NCBI RefSeq assembly: GCF_004798905.1
Contig: NZ_SDMO01000013.1
Location: forward strand, 1-64,000
Direction of reading: 5' to 3'
Source: Halomonas borealis
Lineage (GTDB): Bacteria; Pseudomonadota; Gammaproteobacteria; Pseudomonadales; Halomonadaceae
Length of the DNA: 64,000 nucleotides
Part shown: positions 35,618 through 45,287 of the stretch, piece by piece
Layout: each line of letters starts with the position of its first letter
Position numbering within the stretch: position 1 is the first letter of the stretch
Notes under the pieces: generated by a model
Seen by the model: the letters and a program-made list of their open reading frames with translations, nothing else
Told to the model about the DNA's origin: nothing
Database searches by the model: none
Translations under genes and position numbers: made by a program

Positions 35618-35938
35618 ATGAGCTATATCGTCAATAACCGCATCCATGTGAACCCTGGCTTCGAGGACGCCTTCGAGGCGCGCTTCCGCGCCCGAGCCGG
35701 GCAGATCGACCAGCAGCCGGGCTTCGTCGCCATGCGCGTGCTGCGCCCCCAGGGCAACCAGGCCCCCTATGTGGTGGAGACCGAGTGGCAGAACCAGGAC
35801 GCCTTCCGCGCCTGGGTGGGCAGCGATGACTTCAAGCGGGCCCACGCCAACCCGCTGCCGCCGGAAGCCACCGCCGAGGGCGGCGGCATCGAGCAGTTCG
35901 AGGTGGTCGAGGGGACCGTGGCCGGCGTCGAACGCTGA
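35618..35938 (+). CDS. Antibiotic-biosynthesis-monooxygenase-fold protein
   Basis: A 106-residue ABM-domain protein with a dimeric alpha/beta-barrel fold: MSYIVNNRIHVNPGFEDAFE at the N-terminus, QPGFVAMRVLRP, and TEWQNQDAFRAWVGSDDFKRAH. Close relatives include IsdG-type heme-degrading enzymes and small quinol oxygenases. The Asn/Trp/His set of heme-degrading members is only partly evident here, so the activity is left open. CAAGAGG precedes the start. Confidence 0.8.
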   Translation: MSYIVNNRIHVNPGFEDAFEARFRARAGQIDQQPGFVAMRVLRPQGNQAPYVVETEWQNQDAFRAWVGSDDFKRAHANPLPPEATAEGGGIEQFEVVEGTVAGVER

Positions 35939-35960
35939 TCCGCTGCTCCTGACCCTTGCA

Positions 35961-35994
35961 ACGACGACGGCGCCCCGTGGGGCGCCGTCGTCGT
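35961..35994. terminator. Bidirectional hairpin between convergent genes
   Basis: ACGACGACGGCGCCCC, GT, GGGGCGCCGTCGTCGT: a 16-bp perfect stem with almost no loop, placed between the ABM gene and the minus-strand permease gene. There is no T-run on either side. Confidence 0.75.
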
Positions 35995-36013
35995 ATAGCG
36001 CGTGGCGACTCGG

Positions 36014-36973
36014 CTAGATCAGCCCGGCCAGGCGCAGGGCGAAGACCCCCAGGGTCACGGTGACGCTGGCCATCAGCGTGGTCATGGCGATGATGTTGGC
36101 GGTCAGCGTCTCGTCGTTGCCCATGGCCTTGGCCATCACGAAGGCCGCCGCCGCCGTGGGGCTGGCGAAGAACAGGAACATCACCCCCAGCGCCGGGCCG
36201 GTGAAGCCCGCCACCACCGCCAGCAGGGTCGCGACCGCGGGCACCACCACCATCTTGGCCAGGCTCGCGCTGAGGGTGGTGCGATAGCCCTGTTTGAGGG
36301 CGCGGGTGGAGAGGGTGGCGCCGATGCAGATCAGCGCCAGGGGCAGGGTAAGCGAGGCGAAGTAGTCCCCGGTGGTGGTGAGCCAGGTGGGCAGTGGCAC
36401 CGTGAAGACCGCGAAGGGACTGGCCGCGACCACGGACAGGATCAGTGGGTTGGTGGCGATATGGCGGACGATGTGGCCCCAGTCGACGCCCTTGTCGCCT
36501 TCCTCGCGGGGCTGATAGGCCGCCAGCACGATCACCGACAGCACGTTGTAGGTTAGGATCACCACGCCGAGCAGCAGCCCGCCCAGCGACAGCCCCTCGT
36601 CACCGTACATGCCCGCGGCCAGGGCCAGCCCGACGATCCCGCAGTTGCCGCGGAAGGCGCCCTGGACATAGACGCCGCGCAACGGGCGCCGTACCCGCAG
36701 CAGGGCCCAGCCCCAGGCCGCGGCGAAGCTTGCCAGGGTAGCCAGGGCGAAGAAGCCCAGCATCCAGGGATCGAGGGTCGCCTCGAGATCGGCGTCGGCC
36801 AGGCTGAAGAAGAGCATCGCCGGCAGGGTGGCGCGAAACACCAGCTTCGATGCCGTGTTGACGAAGGCCTGGTCGATCCAGCGCCAGCGCTTCAGGCCGA
36901 TGCCGATGAACACCATGGCGAACACCGGCAGGGTGATGTTGAGCGTCGAGAGGAAGATGTCGATCAATGACAT
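36014..36973 (-). CDS. Auxin-efflux-carrier (AEC) family permease
   Basis: A 319-residue membrane protein with about ten helices and the AEC pattern: MSLIDIFLSTLNITLPVF at the N-terminus, GNCGIVGLALA in the first half, and ASPTAAAAFVMAKAMGND near the C-terminus. Bacterial members move malate, malonate or other small acids; no substrate is evident. The start at 36973 gives the family N-terminus. A TTG 22 codons upstream keeps the frame open but is unlikely. Confidence 0.87.
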   Translation of the reverse strand: MSLIDIFLSTLNITLPVFAMVFIGIGLKRWRWIDQAFVNTASKLVFRATLPAMLFFSLADADLEATLDPWMLGFFALATLASFAAAWGWALLRVRRPLRGVYVQGAFRGNCGIVGLALAAGMYGDEGLSLGGLLLGVVILTYNVLSVIVLAAYQPREEGDKGVDWGHIVRHIATNPLILSVVAASPFAVFTVPLPTWLTTTGDYFASLTLPLALICIGATLSTRALKQGYRTTLSASLAKMVVVPAVATLLAVVAGFTGPALGVMFLFFASPTAAAAFVMAKAMGNDETLTANIIAMTTLMASVTVTLGVFALRLAGLI

Positions 36974-37125
36974 GCGCGTGTCCTGAGGGGCGGGCAGTGA
37001 CGGTGCGAGCCCGTGGAAGGCATGGGCCGGCTGCTGCAACGTTAGGCGAAAATCGGCACGGCGCCCATGGTAGGGGGGCGCCCGCTATCGAGGGTGGCAG
37101 CGGGTAGCCTCGGCGGTGGGCGCCC

Positions 37126-37227
37126 TCAGCGGGCCAGCCACAGGCCGATGACCACGGCGGCGATCACGGTGGTGAAGAACAGGCGGTTGCGCAGGCGGGT
37201 ATCGCGGGGCGGCTTGGGTGAGGACAC
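37126..37227 (-). CDS. 33-residue single-helix membrane protein
   Basis: A GTG-started frame of 33 residues, with GGAG six bases before the start. The protein is a basic N-terminus (SSPKPPRDTRLRNRL) followed by one hydrophobic helix (FFTTVIAAVVIGLWLAR). This is the make-up of a bona fide small membrane protein with its N-terminus in the cytosol. It lies in the 290-base gap between the permease and the hydrolase genes, which otherwise shows no structure. Family and function are unknown. It may be cotranscribed with the permease, whose start is 150 bases downstream on the same strand. Confidence 0.5.
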   Translation of the reverse strand: MSSPKPPRDTRLRNRLFFTTVIAAVVIGLWLAR

Positions 37228-37329
37228 ACAGGACTCCGTTGAGTGGGTAGCGGAAAGACGACTTGGCGCCTTATGGTATTCCCATTAGCCTGCTACCACC
37301 ACTCGTGTCCCTTCCCACTGGATGATGCC

Positions 37330-38145
37330 ATGCGACGAACCGTCCCCGACGCTCCCCAGCCGTTGGTCTTCGCCCACGCCAACGGTTTCCCGGGCCGCAG
37401 CTACCGAAGCCTGTTGACGCCGCTGGCCGAGCGCTTCGATCTCCATTCCCTGGATCGGCTCGGCCATCACCCCGACTTTCCTGTCGGCCACAACTGGCTG
37501 GCCCTGCGAGATGAGTTGCTCGACTATCTGGCAGGGTTCGATGCCCCGGTGATCGGCGTCGGGCATTCCATGGGGGGAGTGCTGATGGCGATGGCCGCAG
37601 AGCAGGCACCCGAGCGCTTCCGCTGCGTGGTGATGCTCGACCCACCGCTGATGCTGGGCCTCGACGCCCTGGCGATGAAGGCGGTCAAGCGGCTGGGGCT
37701 GGCCGATCGCTTCACGCCGGCAGGACGTACCCTCGGGCGGCGCGACAGCTGGTCGAGCGCCACGGCGATGCGTGACTACCTGCGCCAGCGGCGGCTGTTT
37801 CGTCACTTCACCGACCAGGCCCTGGACGATTACGTGGAGGGCGGCACCCGAACCCTGGACGACGGGCGCGTGGTCTTGCTCTTCGACCCCGATATCGAGG
37901 TCGCCGTGTTCCGTCACCTGCCCGATCACCTGGACGAGTTGCCCGATCTGTTGCGAGTGCCGGTCGGGGTGCTGGCCGGTGGGGAATCCGATCTGCTGAC
38001 CCCGCATCGTTGCCGCCGCCTGCGGCGCCGTGGGGTGCGCATCGCCGAGGTGCCGGGCGGCCATATGTTCCCCATGGAGCATCCGGATGCCACCCGGCAG
38101 GCCCTGACGTCGCTGCTCGATGACCTGCTCGAGGCAGGGACATGA
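37330..38145 (+). CDS. Alpha/beta-hydrolase
   Basis: A 271-residue alpha/beta-hydrolase. The oxyanion segment is FAHANGFPGRSYRSLL near residue 14. The nucleophile elbow is GVGHSMGGVLMAM (Ser near 84), the acid is probably Asp in the GGESDLLTP loop near 220, and the final His is in PGGHMFPMEHP near 245. The substrate is unknown. The start at 37330 has only a weak ribosome-binding site. The gene overlaps the next hydrolase gene by four bases. Confidence 0.85.
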   Translation: MRRTVPDAPQPLVFAHANGFPGRSYRSLLTPLAERFDLHSLDRLGHHPDFPVGHNWLALRDELLDYLAGFDAPVIGVGHSMGGVLMAMAAEQAPERFRCVVMLDPPLMLGLDALAMKAVKRLGLADRFTPAGRTLGRRDSWSSATAMRDYLRQRRLFRHFTDQALDDYVEGGTRTLDDGRVVLLFDPDIEVAVFRHLPDHLDELPDLLRVPVGVLAGGESDLLTPHRCRRLRRRGVRIAEVPGGHMFPMEHPDATRQALTSLLDDLLEAGT

Positions 38146-39002
38146 GCGCGCCGGAGTCCCTGCGACTGGCCGATGGGCGACTTGCCGCGCTGGCCTGGGG
38201 CGAGGCGTCGGCGCCGACCTGGCTGGCGCTGCACGGCTGGCTGGACAACGCCGCCAGTTTCTCGCGGCTTGCCCCGTTGCTGGTCGAGCGCTTGGGGATT
38301 CGCATCGTGGCGCTGGACTTCGCCGGCCACGGTCATTCCGCGCCGCTGCCGGGCGAGGCCGACGTCGCGATATGGGACTACTGTCACGACGTCCTCGATG
38401 CTCAGGACGCGCTGGGCCTCGAGTGCTCGACGCTGCTCGGTCATTCGATGGGCGCGGGGGTGGCCTGCCTCCTGGCCGCCGCATTCCCGGAGCGCGTCGC
38501 GGCCTTGCCGCTGATCGATGGCCTGGGCGTGCTGACCACCGAGGCCGACGATACCCCGACGCAGTTACGCAAGGGCTTGCGCGCCCATCGTCGGGCGATC
38601 TCCGGGGCGCCACGCTATCCTGATGAAAAGAGCGCCGTGGCGGCTCGAGTGGCGGGCGGCGTCACGCCGATCGACGCCGCGACTGCCGGCCCGCTGGTGC
38701 GGCGGAACCTGGCGACGGAGGCGGATGGCCGGGTGCGACTGCGCACGGATCCGCGCCTGCTGCGAGCATCGCCGGTACGCTTCACCCCCGCTCAGGCGAC
38801 GGCCATGCTGGCGGCGATCCGCTGCCCGGTCCTCTGTGTGGAGGGCGAGGCGGGCATCCTCGGCGATCGGCCGCGGGCATGCCAGGCGCGGGCCGCGGTG
38901 CACGATCTGCGGCGACGAGTGTTACCGGGTGGGCATCATCTGCACCTGGAACCGGCGCGGGTGGCGGCGGTGGCCGATGCCCTCGTGGCCGGCCAGGCAT
39001 GA
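38142..39002 (+). CDS. Alpha/beta-hydrolase, second of a pair
   Basis: A 286-residue alpha/beta-hydrolase with WLALHGWLDNAASFSRLAP near residue 27, nucleophile elbow LLGHSMGAGVACLLA (Ser near 103) and the catalytic His in LPGGHHLHLEP near 268. It resembles the MhpC/serine-hydrolase group. It is translationally coupled to the preceding hydrolase (ATGA) and followed after 13 bases by the patatin gene, so the three form one unit. The two hydrolases are clearly diverged from each other, so this is not a recent duplication. Confidence 0.87.
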   Translation: MSAPESLRLADGRLAALAWGEASAPTWLALHGWLDNAASFSRLAPLLVERLGIRIVALDFAGHGHSAPLPGEADVAIWDYCHDVLDAQDALGLECSTLLGHSMGAGVACLLAAAFPERVAALPLIDGLGVLTTEADDTPTQLRKGLRAHRRAISGAPRYPDEKSAVAARVAGGVTPIDAATAGPLVRRNLATEADGRVRLRTDPRLLRASPVRFTPAQATAMLAAIRCPVLCVEGEAGILGDRPRACQARAAVHDLRRRVLPGGHHLHLEPARVAAVADALVAGQA

Positions 39003-39015
39003 CGGGAGGCGAACG

Positions 39016-40077
39016 ATGAATGCGAGGCAGGGCAGCGGGCAAGGGAAGCGGGTCTCGCTGACGCTGGGTAGCGGCGGCGCCCGAGGCTACGCCCATATCG
39101 GCGTGATCGAGGAACTCGAGGCGCGCGGCTATGAGGTGGTAGCGCTGTCGGGCTGCTCCATGGGGGCGCTGGTCGCGGGGGTCTACGCGGCGGGCCAGCT
39201 CGATCGCTATCGCGACTGGGTCTGCCGGCTCGACTATTTCGATGTGTTGCGCCTGGTGGATGTCTCCTGGAGCCCGATGGGCGCCATGCGGGCCAGCAAG
39301 GTCATGGGCAAGCTCGATGAGCTGGTCGGCGACATTCGCCTCGAGGACCTGCCGATCCCGGTGACCACCGTGGCCACCGACATGACGCGCCAACGCGAGG
39401 TGTGGTTCCAGCAAGGGCCGCTGCTGGAGGCGATTCGTGCCTCCATCGCCGTGCCCGGGGTGATCACCCCGGTCTATCGCGGCGACCAGGTGCTGGTCGA
39501 TGGTGGGCTGCTCAATCCTCTGCCGATCATGCCCACCGTCTCGAGCCGGGCCGATCTGGTGATGGCGGTCAACGTCACCGCCCAGAGCTCGCAGCCGGTC
39601 TCGCTGGAAGCCTTGCTGCCGCCGGACCAGGTCGTCGAAGAGCAGGCGCGGGAGGTGGCCCGCGACAAGGGAGCCGTGGACTTCGCAGGCTGGATGGAAG
39701 GCGTGCGTGGGGCCACTCGACGGCTGTTCGGCAGCGGCGTCGAGGTCGAGGACGACGAGGGTGACAAGGCCGATCGCGGTCGTCGTGCCTGGGGGCGGCT
39801 GGACATGATCCTGGCCTCCTTCGATATCACCCAGGGGGCGCTGGCCAAGTACAAGGTGGCCGGCTACCCGCCGGACGTGTTGATCGAGGTGCCGAAGACC
39901 GTCTGTGGGGCCTACGAGTTTCATCGCGCCGAGGCGTTGATCGCCCTGGGGCGGCACCTGGCGCGGGAGGCGCTGGACCGTCACGAGCGGGGCTTCGATC
40001 AGGCCTCGGAGCCGACGTTGGCACAGCCCCACACGGCGCCCGAGGGCGTCGCGGACGGGCGTGGCGAAGAGGCGTAG
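39016..40077 (+). CDS. Patatin-like phospholipase (RssA-like)
   Basis: A 353-residue patatin-fold protein. The oxyanion loop is GSGGARGYAHIG near residue 18, the nucleophile is in GCSMGALVAG (GxSxG, Ser near 49), and the catalytic Asp is in VDGGLLNPLP near 166. These give the Ser-Asp dyad of patatins and the RssA type. A C-terminal region beyond residue 190 carries an acidic stretch and is less conserved. It likely hydrolyses acyl esters at the membrane surface. The start at 39016 follows GGAGGCGAACG. The stop is three bases from the convergent smr gene. Confidence 0.88.
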   Translation: MNARQGSGQGKRVSLTLGSGGARGYAHIGVIEELEARGYEVVALSGCSMGALVAGVYAAGQLDRYRDWVCRLDYFDVLRLVDVSWSPMGAMRASKVMGKLDELVGDIRLEDLPIPVTTVATDMTRQREVWFQQGPLLEAIRASIAVPGVITPVYRGDQVLVDGGLLNPLPIMPTVSSRADLVMAVNVTAQSSQPVSLEALLPPDQVVEEQAREVARDKGAVDFAGWMEGVRGATRRLFGSGVEVEDDEGDKADRGRRAWGRLDMILASFDITQGALAKYKVAGYPPDVLIEVPKTVCGAYEFHRAEALIALGRHLAREALDRHERGFDQASEPTLAQPHTAPEGVADGRGEEA

Positions 40078-40080
40078 CGC

Positions 40081-40656
40081 CTAGCGGCCGTCGCGCCGGC
40101 GGCGCAGCATCAGGTAGACCGCGCCGGTGCCACCATCGCTCTCGGTGGCCGAACAGAAGGCCAGCACGTTGGGCCACTCACGCAGCCAGGCGTTGACGTG
40201 GCTCTTGATCACCGGGTAATCGGCCTGGCCGCCCCAGGCCTTGCCGTGCACCACCAGTACGCAGCGGGCTCGCTGGGCCGCCGCATCGGCCAGGAAGGCT
40301 TCCAGCTCGGCCCTGGCCTCTTCCAGCGTATAGCCGTGCAGGTCGAGGCCCGCTTCCCAGGCGATCTGGCCGCGCTTGAGCTGCTGGCGCTCGCGGTAGG
40401 GCAGGTCGGGGAGGGCGAAGTCGAGGTATTCCGATGGGCGGACCGCCTCCACGCGGCCATCGGAGGTGCGCCCGGTCGCGGTGTCCTCGCCGGCCGTGGT
40501 GGCGGCCTCGCGTCGGGCCCGGGCCGAGTCGTCGCTGCGACGGGGGCGCCCCGGGTCGGCGCGGTTGCTGTGTAGCGGACGCACGCCGGCCTCGCTCAGG
40601 GCCTGGCGGAAAGCGCTGATATCGTCGTCATCGGGGCGGTGGCGGCGTCGGCTCAT
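40081..40656 (-). CDS. Smr-domain endonuclease-type protein
   Basis: A 191-residue protein with an N-terminal charged linker and a C-terminal Smr domain from about residue 108. The core motifs are LDLHGYTLEEARAELEAFL and VLVVHGKAWGG, then a late-domain Gly-rich strand (GGTGAVYLML). Stand-alone Smr proteins of this type (YfcN/SmrB-like) cleave mRNA at collided ribosomes or nick DNA. Residues 1-100 are Arg/Asp-rich and probably unstructured. ATG at 40656 gives the family N-terminus. Confidence 0.87.
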   Translation of the reverse strand: MSRRRHRPDDDDISAFRQALSEAGVRPLHSNRADPGRPRRSDDSARARREAATTAGEDTATGRTSDGRVEAVRPSEYLDFALPDLPYRERQQLKRGQIAWEAGLDLHGYTLEEARAELEAFLADAAAQRARCVLVVHGKAWGGQADYPVIKSHVNAWLREWPNVLAFCSATESDGGTGAVYLMLRRRRDGR

Positions 40657-40832
40657 GGGGCTCTCTGGCGGTGGTGAAGCGGATGGTGGAAACGGGCGTG
40701 ATGGCGTCACGCCGGCCCGGCGAGCGCCTCTCGAGCCATCCGAGTATACCGGCCCTGACGTGGCTGTGAACCGCCGCCGCGGGTACAATCATTGCCTCGC
40801 CGAATTACCCACCGTCAACCACAGGATGTCTC

Positions 40833-41789
40833 GTGGCCGAACCTTCCGCTTCCTCGCCCGCTTCGACCCTGGCGCTTACCGATGAGGCCCTCACCGAGGG
40901 GTTGATCACGCTCAGGGACTGCCTGCGCTGGACCGCCAGCGAGTTCCACCTGGCCGGCCTCCACTATGGGCACGGCACCGACTCCGCCTGGGACGAGGCC
41001 GTGGCGCTGACGCTCGGCGCCCTGCACCTGCCCTGGGACGTCGATCCCGGCGTGCAGGATGCACGCCTGCTGCCCATGGAACGCGCACGCATCGTGGCCC
41101 TGGTGCGCGAGCGCATCACCAGCCGCCGCCCGCTGCCCTACCTGCTCGGCGAGGCCTTCTTCGCCGGGCTGGCGTTCAGCGTCGACGAGCGGGTGTTGAT
41201 CCCACGTTCGCCGCTCGCCGAGCTGATCGAGCACGGCTTCGGTGCCTGGTTCCCGATGGAGCCGCCGGCCCGAGTGCTGGACCTGTGCACCGGCTCGGGC
41301 TGCATCGGCCTGGCCACCGCCCTGCATCTGCCGACCTGCGAGGTCGCGCTGGCCGACATCAGCCCCGAGGCGCTGGCGGTGGCAAGCCACAACATCGCGC
41401 GTCATGACGTCACGGACCGGGTGCGGGCCGTCGAGTCGGATCTCTTCGACGGGCTTGGCGGCGAGCGCTTCGACCTGATCGTCTCCAACCCGCCCTACGT
41501 GGACGAGCGCGATCTGGCCACCATGCCCGCCGAGTTTTGCCATGAGCCAGGCCTGGCGCTGGGCGCGGGGGATGACGGCTTGGACATCGTGCGGCGTATC
41601 CTGCGCCAGGCCCGCGATCACCTGACCGATGACGGCGTGCTGATCGTCGAGGTCGGCAACTCCGATCGCCACCTGGAGGCCGCCTTCCCCGAGGTGCCCT
41701 TCCTGTGGCTGGAATTCGAGCGTGGCGGCCAGGGGGTGTTCGCCCTCACCGCCGCGGAACTCGACGCCCATGCGGCGTCCTTCAGCTGA
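40833..41789 (+). CDS. prmB: 50S ribosomal protein L3 glutamine methyltransferase
   Basis: A 318-residue SAM-dependent methyltransferase that methylates a Gln of ribosomal protein L3. The SAM-binding loop is [16 protein letters not shown] near residue 150, and the catalytic NPPY lies in [13 protein letters not shown] (Asn near 219). The N-terminal helical domain is typical of PrmB. GTG at 40833 is the start, after AGGATG. Directly followed by aroC, the usual arrangement in proteobacteria. Confidence 0.94.
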   Translation: MAEPSASSPASTLALTDEALTEGLITLRDCLRWTASEFHLAGLHYGHGTDSAWDEAVALTLGALHLPWDVDPGVQDARLLPMERARIVALVRERITSRRPLPYLLGEAFFAGLAFSVDERVLIPRSPLAELIEHGFGAWFPMEPPARVLDLCTGSGCIGLATALHLPTCEVALADISPEALAVASHNIARHDVTDRVRAVESDLFDGLGGERFDLIVSNPPYVDERDLATMPAEFCHEPGLALGAGDDGLDIVRRILRQARDHLTDDGVLIVEVGNSDRHLEAAFPEVPFLWLEFERGGQGVFALTAAELDAHAASFS

Positions 41790-41808
41790 GCAGTCAAGAG
41801 GCACGCCC

Positions 41809-42894
41809 ATGTCCGGTAATACCTTCGGCAAGTCGTTCACCGTCACCACCTTCGGCGAGAGCCATGGTCCCGCGCTCGGCGCCATCGTCGACGGCTGCCC
41901 GCCGGGGCTTGCGCTGACCGAGGAGGACCTGCAGCGCGACCTGGATCGCCGCCGCCCCGGCTCGTCGCGTCACACCACCCAGCGCCAGGAGGCGGACCGG
42001 GTGCGGATCCTGTCCGGCGTCTTCGAGGGCGTGACCACCGGCACCGCCATCGGCCTGATGATCGAGAACACCGATCAGCGCTCCAAGGATTACTCGAAGA
42101 TCCAGGACCAGTTCCGCCCGGCCCACGCCGACTATAGCTATCACCACAAGTACGGCATCCGCGACTATCGTGGCGGCGGGCGCTCCAGCGCCCGTGAGAC
42201 CGCCATGCGTGTCGCGGCCGGTGCCATCGCCAAGCAGTACCTGGCGAGCCAGGGCATCACCGTGCGCGGCTACATGAGCCAGCTCGGCCCCCTCACCATC
42301 GACTTCAAGCAGTGGGAGGCGGTGGAGGAGAATCCCTTCTTCTGCCCCGACCCGCAGCGGGTGCCGGAGCTCGAGGCCTACATGGACCAGTTGCGTCGCG
42401 ATCAGGACTCGGTGGGGGCGAAGATCAGCGTGGTGGCGGAGGGCGTGCCGCCGGGGCTCGGAGAGCCGGTCTTCGACCGTCTGGACGCCGAGCTGGCGCA
42501 TGGGCTGATGAGCATCAACGCGGTCAAGGGCGTGGAGATCGGCGACGGCTTCGCCGCGGTGGCCCAACGGGGCAGCGAGCATCGCGACGAGATGACCCCG
42601 GAAGGCTTCCTCTCCAACCATGCCGGCGGCGTGCTGGGCGGGATCTCCAGCGGTCAGGCGCTCATCGCCCACCTGGCGCTCAAGCCGACCTCCAGCATCA
42701 CCACCCCGGGCCGCTCCATCGACCTGGATGGTAACCCGGTGGAGGTGGTCACCAAGGGGCGCCATGATCCCTGCGTGGGCATCCGTGCCACGCCCATCGC
42801 CGAGGCGATGATGGCGCTGACCCTGCTCGACCACCTGCTGCGCCATCGTGGCCAGAACGCCGATGTCAGCGTGAGCACGCCGCGGCTGTCCTGA
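41809..42894 (+). CDS. aroC: Chorismate synthase
   Basis: A 361-residue FMN-dependent enzyme converting EPSP to chorismate, the branch precursor for Trp, Phe and Tyr. Family signatures are [18 protein letters not shown] near residue 14, RPGHAD-like [14 protein letters not shown] near 104 and [18 protein letters not shown] near 122. All key Arg/His residues appear present. The start ([20 protein letters not shown] region) lies 19 bases after prmB; AGAGGC precedes it. Confidence 0.97.
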   Translation: MSGNTFGKSFTVTTFGESHGPALGAIVDGCPPGLALTEEDLQRDLDRRRPGSSRHTTQRQEADRVRILSGVFEGVTTGTAIGLMIENTDQRSKDYSKIQDQFRPAHADYSYHHKYGIRDYRGGGRSSARETAMRVAAGAIAKQYLASQGITVRGYMSQLGPLTIDFKQWEAVEENPFFCPDPQRVPELEAYMDQLRRDQDSVGAKISVVAEGVPPGLGEPVFDRLDAELAHGLMSINAVKGVEIGDGFAAVAQRGSEHRDEMTPEGFLSNHAGGVLGGISSGQALIAHLALKPTSSITTPGRSIDLDGNPVEVVTKGRHDPCVGIRATPIAEAMMALTLLDHLLRHRGQNADVSVSTPRLS

Positions 42895-42924
42895 GGCCGC
42901 GGCGGTCATCCGGCGGCGTCGCGC

Positions 42925-44385
42925 CTATGCCTGGCCGCGTCGCCGCAGGCCCGGCAGCAATAGCAGGGCGCCCAGCACCCACACCGGCCAGCTACCGGTG
43001 CGGGTGAAGGGCGTGAGCCCCTCTCGGGGCGTGACCTCGCCGGTCAGGGTGGCGGCCTCGAATTGTGGCGCCCGGTCGGTGACCCGACCCTGGGCATCGA
43101 TCAACGCGGTGACCCCGTTGCTGGTGGCACGGATCACCGGCCGACCGTTCTCCAGCGCACGCAGTCGGGCCATCTGCAGGTGCTGCAGCGGGCCGATCGA
43201 GTGGCCGAACCAGGTGTCGTTGGACACCGTGAGGATCACGTTCGAGTGGCGCGCCTGGGCGGCGACCAGGTCGGCGTAGATGATCTCGTAGCAGATGGCA
43301 TTACCGATGCGGGTGCCGGCCGCCTCGAGCGGTGCCTGGTCGTCGGGACCCGGGGTCATGGCCGGCATCGGCAGGTCGAAGAAGGCGATGGCGCCACTCA
43401 GCAGGGGTTCCAGCGGCAGGTACTCGCCGAACGGGACCAGGTGCTGCTTGAGGTAGGTCTCGTCGTCGCCGACCTCGAGCACGCCGTTGTGAAAGCGGCC
43501 ATCCTCGCGGGTCAGGATGCCGGTGAGCAGGGTGCTCTGTGGCGGCAGCAGGGTCTGGGCGCGCTCGAGGATCGGTCGCGCCTGGTCGGCGAACATCGGC
43601 AGTGCCGCCTCGGGCCAGACCACCAGGTCCGGCGCGTCGTCGAGTTCGGCGGTCAGCGCCAGGTAGGTGTTGGCGGCGCTGCGCTGACCCTCCGGCGTCC
43701 ACTTGATCAGCTGGGACAGGTTGCCCTGCAGCAGGGCCACGCGCAGCGGCTCGCCGGCGGGCGTCGTCCACTGGCTGGGCAGGGCGAGCGGTGCGAGCCA
43801 CAGTGCGGCCAGCGGCAGCGCGGCCCACCAGCGGCGGCGCAGCACCACCACACCGAGGGCGCCGCTGAGGGCCACGATCAGCGACAGCAGGTAGACACCG
43901 CCGACCGGGGCCCAGGCGGCGAGGGGCGAATCCACCTGGCCGCTGCCCAGCAGCAGCCAGGGAAAACCGGTGAACAGCCAGGTGCGCAGCGCCTCGCCGA
44001 GCACCCAGGCGCCGGCGAAGGTCAGCACCGACAGGCGCGGCCCGCAGAGGCGTCGGTAGAGGCCGAGGGTGACGGCGAAGAACAGCGCCAGGGCGGCGAC
44101 GAACAGCGCGGTCAGCGCCAGCGCCAGCGGCACGCCGGTGTAGCCGTAGTCGTGGATCGAGACATAGACCCAGGAGGCACCGCTGCCGAACAGCCCAAGC
44201 CCGTAGAACCAGCCGCGCCAGGCGGCCTGGCGCGCGTTGAGGGAGGGCAGGCCGGCGTAGAGCAGGCCGGCGGCCAGCGGCGCCAGCCACCATAGCTGGA
44301 AGGGCGCGGCAGACAGGGTGGTGAGCACGCCGGCGGCGAGCGCCGCCAGGGGCCCGAGGAACCGATGAAGGCGAGGGGGCATCAT
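42925..44385 (-). CDS. lnt: Apolipoprotein N-acyltransferase
   Basis: A 486-residue inner-membrane enzyme that adds the third acyl chain to lipoproteins, needed for Lol sorting. The first half has six or so membrane helices. The C-terminal nitrilase domain has the Glu-Lys-Cys triad: VVWPEAALP near residue 256, LVPFGEY near 315 (preceding Lys in YLKQHL), and NAICYEIIYAD near 366 for the nucleophile Cys. It is the last gene of a four-gene minus-strand unit with corC, ybeY and ybeZ. Confidence 0.95.
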   Translation of the reverse strand: MMPPRLHRFLGPLAALAAGVLTTLSAAPFQLWWLAPLAAGLLYAGLPSLNARQAAWRGWFYGLGLFGSGASWVYVSIHDYGYTGVPLALALTALFVAALALFFAVTLGLYRRLCGPRLSVLTFAGAWVLGEALRTWLFTGFPWLLLGSGQVDSPLAAWAPVGGVYLLSLIVALSGALGVVVLRRRWWAALPLAALWLAPLALPSQWTTPAGEPLRVALLQGNLSQLIKWTPEGQRSAANTYLALTAELDDAPDLVVWPEAALPMFADQARPILERAQTLLPPQSTLLTGILTREDGRFHNGVLEVGDDETYLKQHLVPFGEYLPLEPLLSGAIAFFDLPMPAMTPGPDDQAPLEAAGTRIGNAICYEIIYADLVAAQARHSNVILTVSNDTWFGHSIGPLQHLQMARLRALENGRPVIRATSNGVTALIDAQGRVTDRAPQFEAATLTGEVTPREGLTPFTRTGSWPVWVLGALLLLPGLRRRGQA

Positions 44386-44420
44386 GGCACCGTCCTTGGT
44401 GAAGGGGCCTGGGGGAGGCG

Positions 44421-45287
44421 TCAGTCGTCGGCTGCCGAGGCCGGTTCGGCTTCGAGCAGGCGAATGCGTCGATTGTCGGCGTTGAGCACGGTGAAGCGCC
44501 AGCCACCGATCTCGGTATGCTCGCCGCGACCGGGCAAGTGGCCGAAGCGCTGCATGACCAGGCCGCCGAGGGTGTCGAACTCCTCGTCGGAGAAGTGTGT
44601 GTCGAAGCGCTCGTTGAAGTCGTCGATGGGGGTCAGGGCGCGGATCGCGTAGCGCGACTCTCCCAGCAGGCGAATGTCCTCTTCCTCGTCGGTGTCGTGC
44701 TCGTCCTCGATGTCGCCGACGATCTCCTCGAGGATATCCTCGATGGTCACGATGCCGGCGGTGCCGCCATATTCGTCGACGACCACGGCCATGTGGCTGT
44801 GGGTATCGCGGAATTCCTTGAGCAGGCTGTTGAGGCGCTTGGACTCCGGCACGAACATCGCCGGGCGCAGGACCTCCTCGAGCTGGAAGGGATGCCCGTT
44901 GTCCTGGCTCTGGCGCAGCAACGGCAGCAGGTCCTTGACCAGCAGGGTGCCCTTCACCTCGTCGAGGTTCTCGCCGACCACCGGATAGCGGGAGTGGCCG
45001 GTCTCGAGTATCACCGGCAGGTACTCTTCCAGCGGCTGATCGAGGCCGATGGCGGTGATCCGGGAGCGCGGAATCAGCACCTCGCGTACCTGCTGATCGC
45101 TGATGTTCAGCGCGCCCTCGATGATCATCATGGCGTCCTGCTCGAGCTTGAGCCGGCTGGCGGCCTGGCGCAGGAACTCCAGCAATTCGTCCCGCGAGCT
45201 CGGCGCGTCGCTGTCGCCGGACAGGGCGCTGAACAACTTATCGAGCCAGGACTTGCTGCCCTGGCCGGTCGATCGGTCTTCGCTCAT
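44421..45287 (-). CDS. corC: CorC/YbeX-type protein with CBS pair
   Basis: A 288-residue cytosolic protein: an N-terminal helical part, two CBS domains at about residues 70-195 ([36 protein letters not shown]), and a C-terminal transporter-associated CorC/HlyC domain. It is linked to magnesium and cobalt homeostasis; in E. coli it is encoded beside ybeY, as here. It overlaps ybeY by four bases and precedes lnt by 35. Confidence 0.94.
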   Translation of the reverse strand: MSEDRSTGQGSKSWLDKLFSALSGDSDAPSSRDELLEFLRQAASRLKLEQDAMMIIEGALNISDQQVREVLIPRSRITAIGLDQPLEEYLPVILETGHSRYPVVGENLDEVKGTLLVKDLLPLLRQSQDNGHPFQLEEVLRPAMFVPESKRLNSLLKEFRDTHSHMAVVVDEYGGTAGIVTIEDILEEIVGDIEDEHDTDEEEDIRLLGESRYAIRALTPIDDFNERFDTHFSDEEFDTLGGLVMQRFGHLPGRGEHTEIGGWRFTVLNADNRRIRLLEAEPASAADD

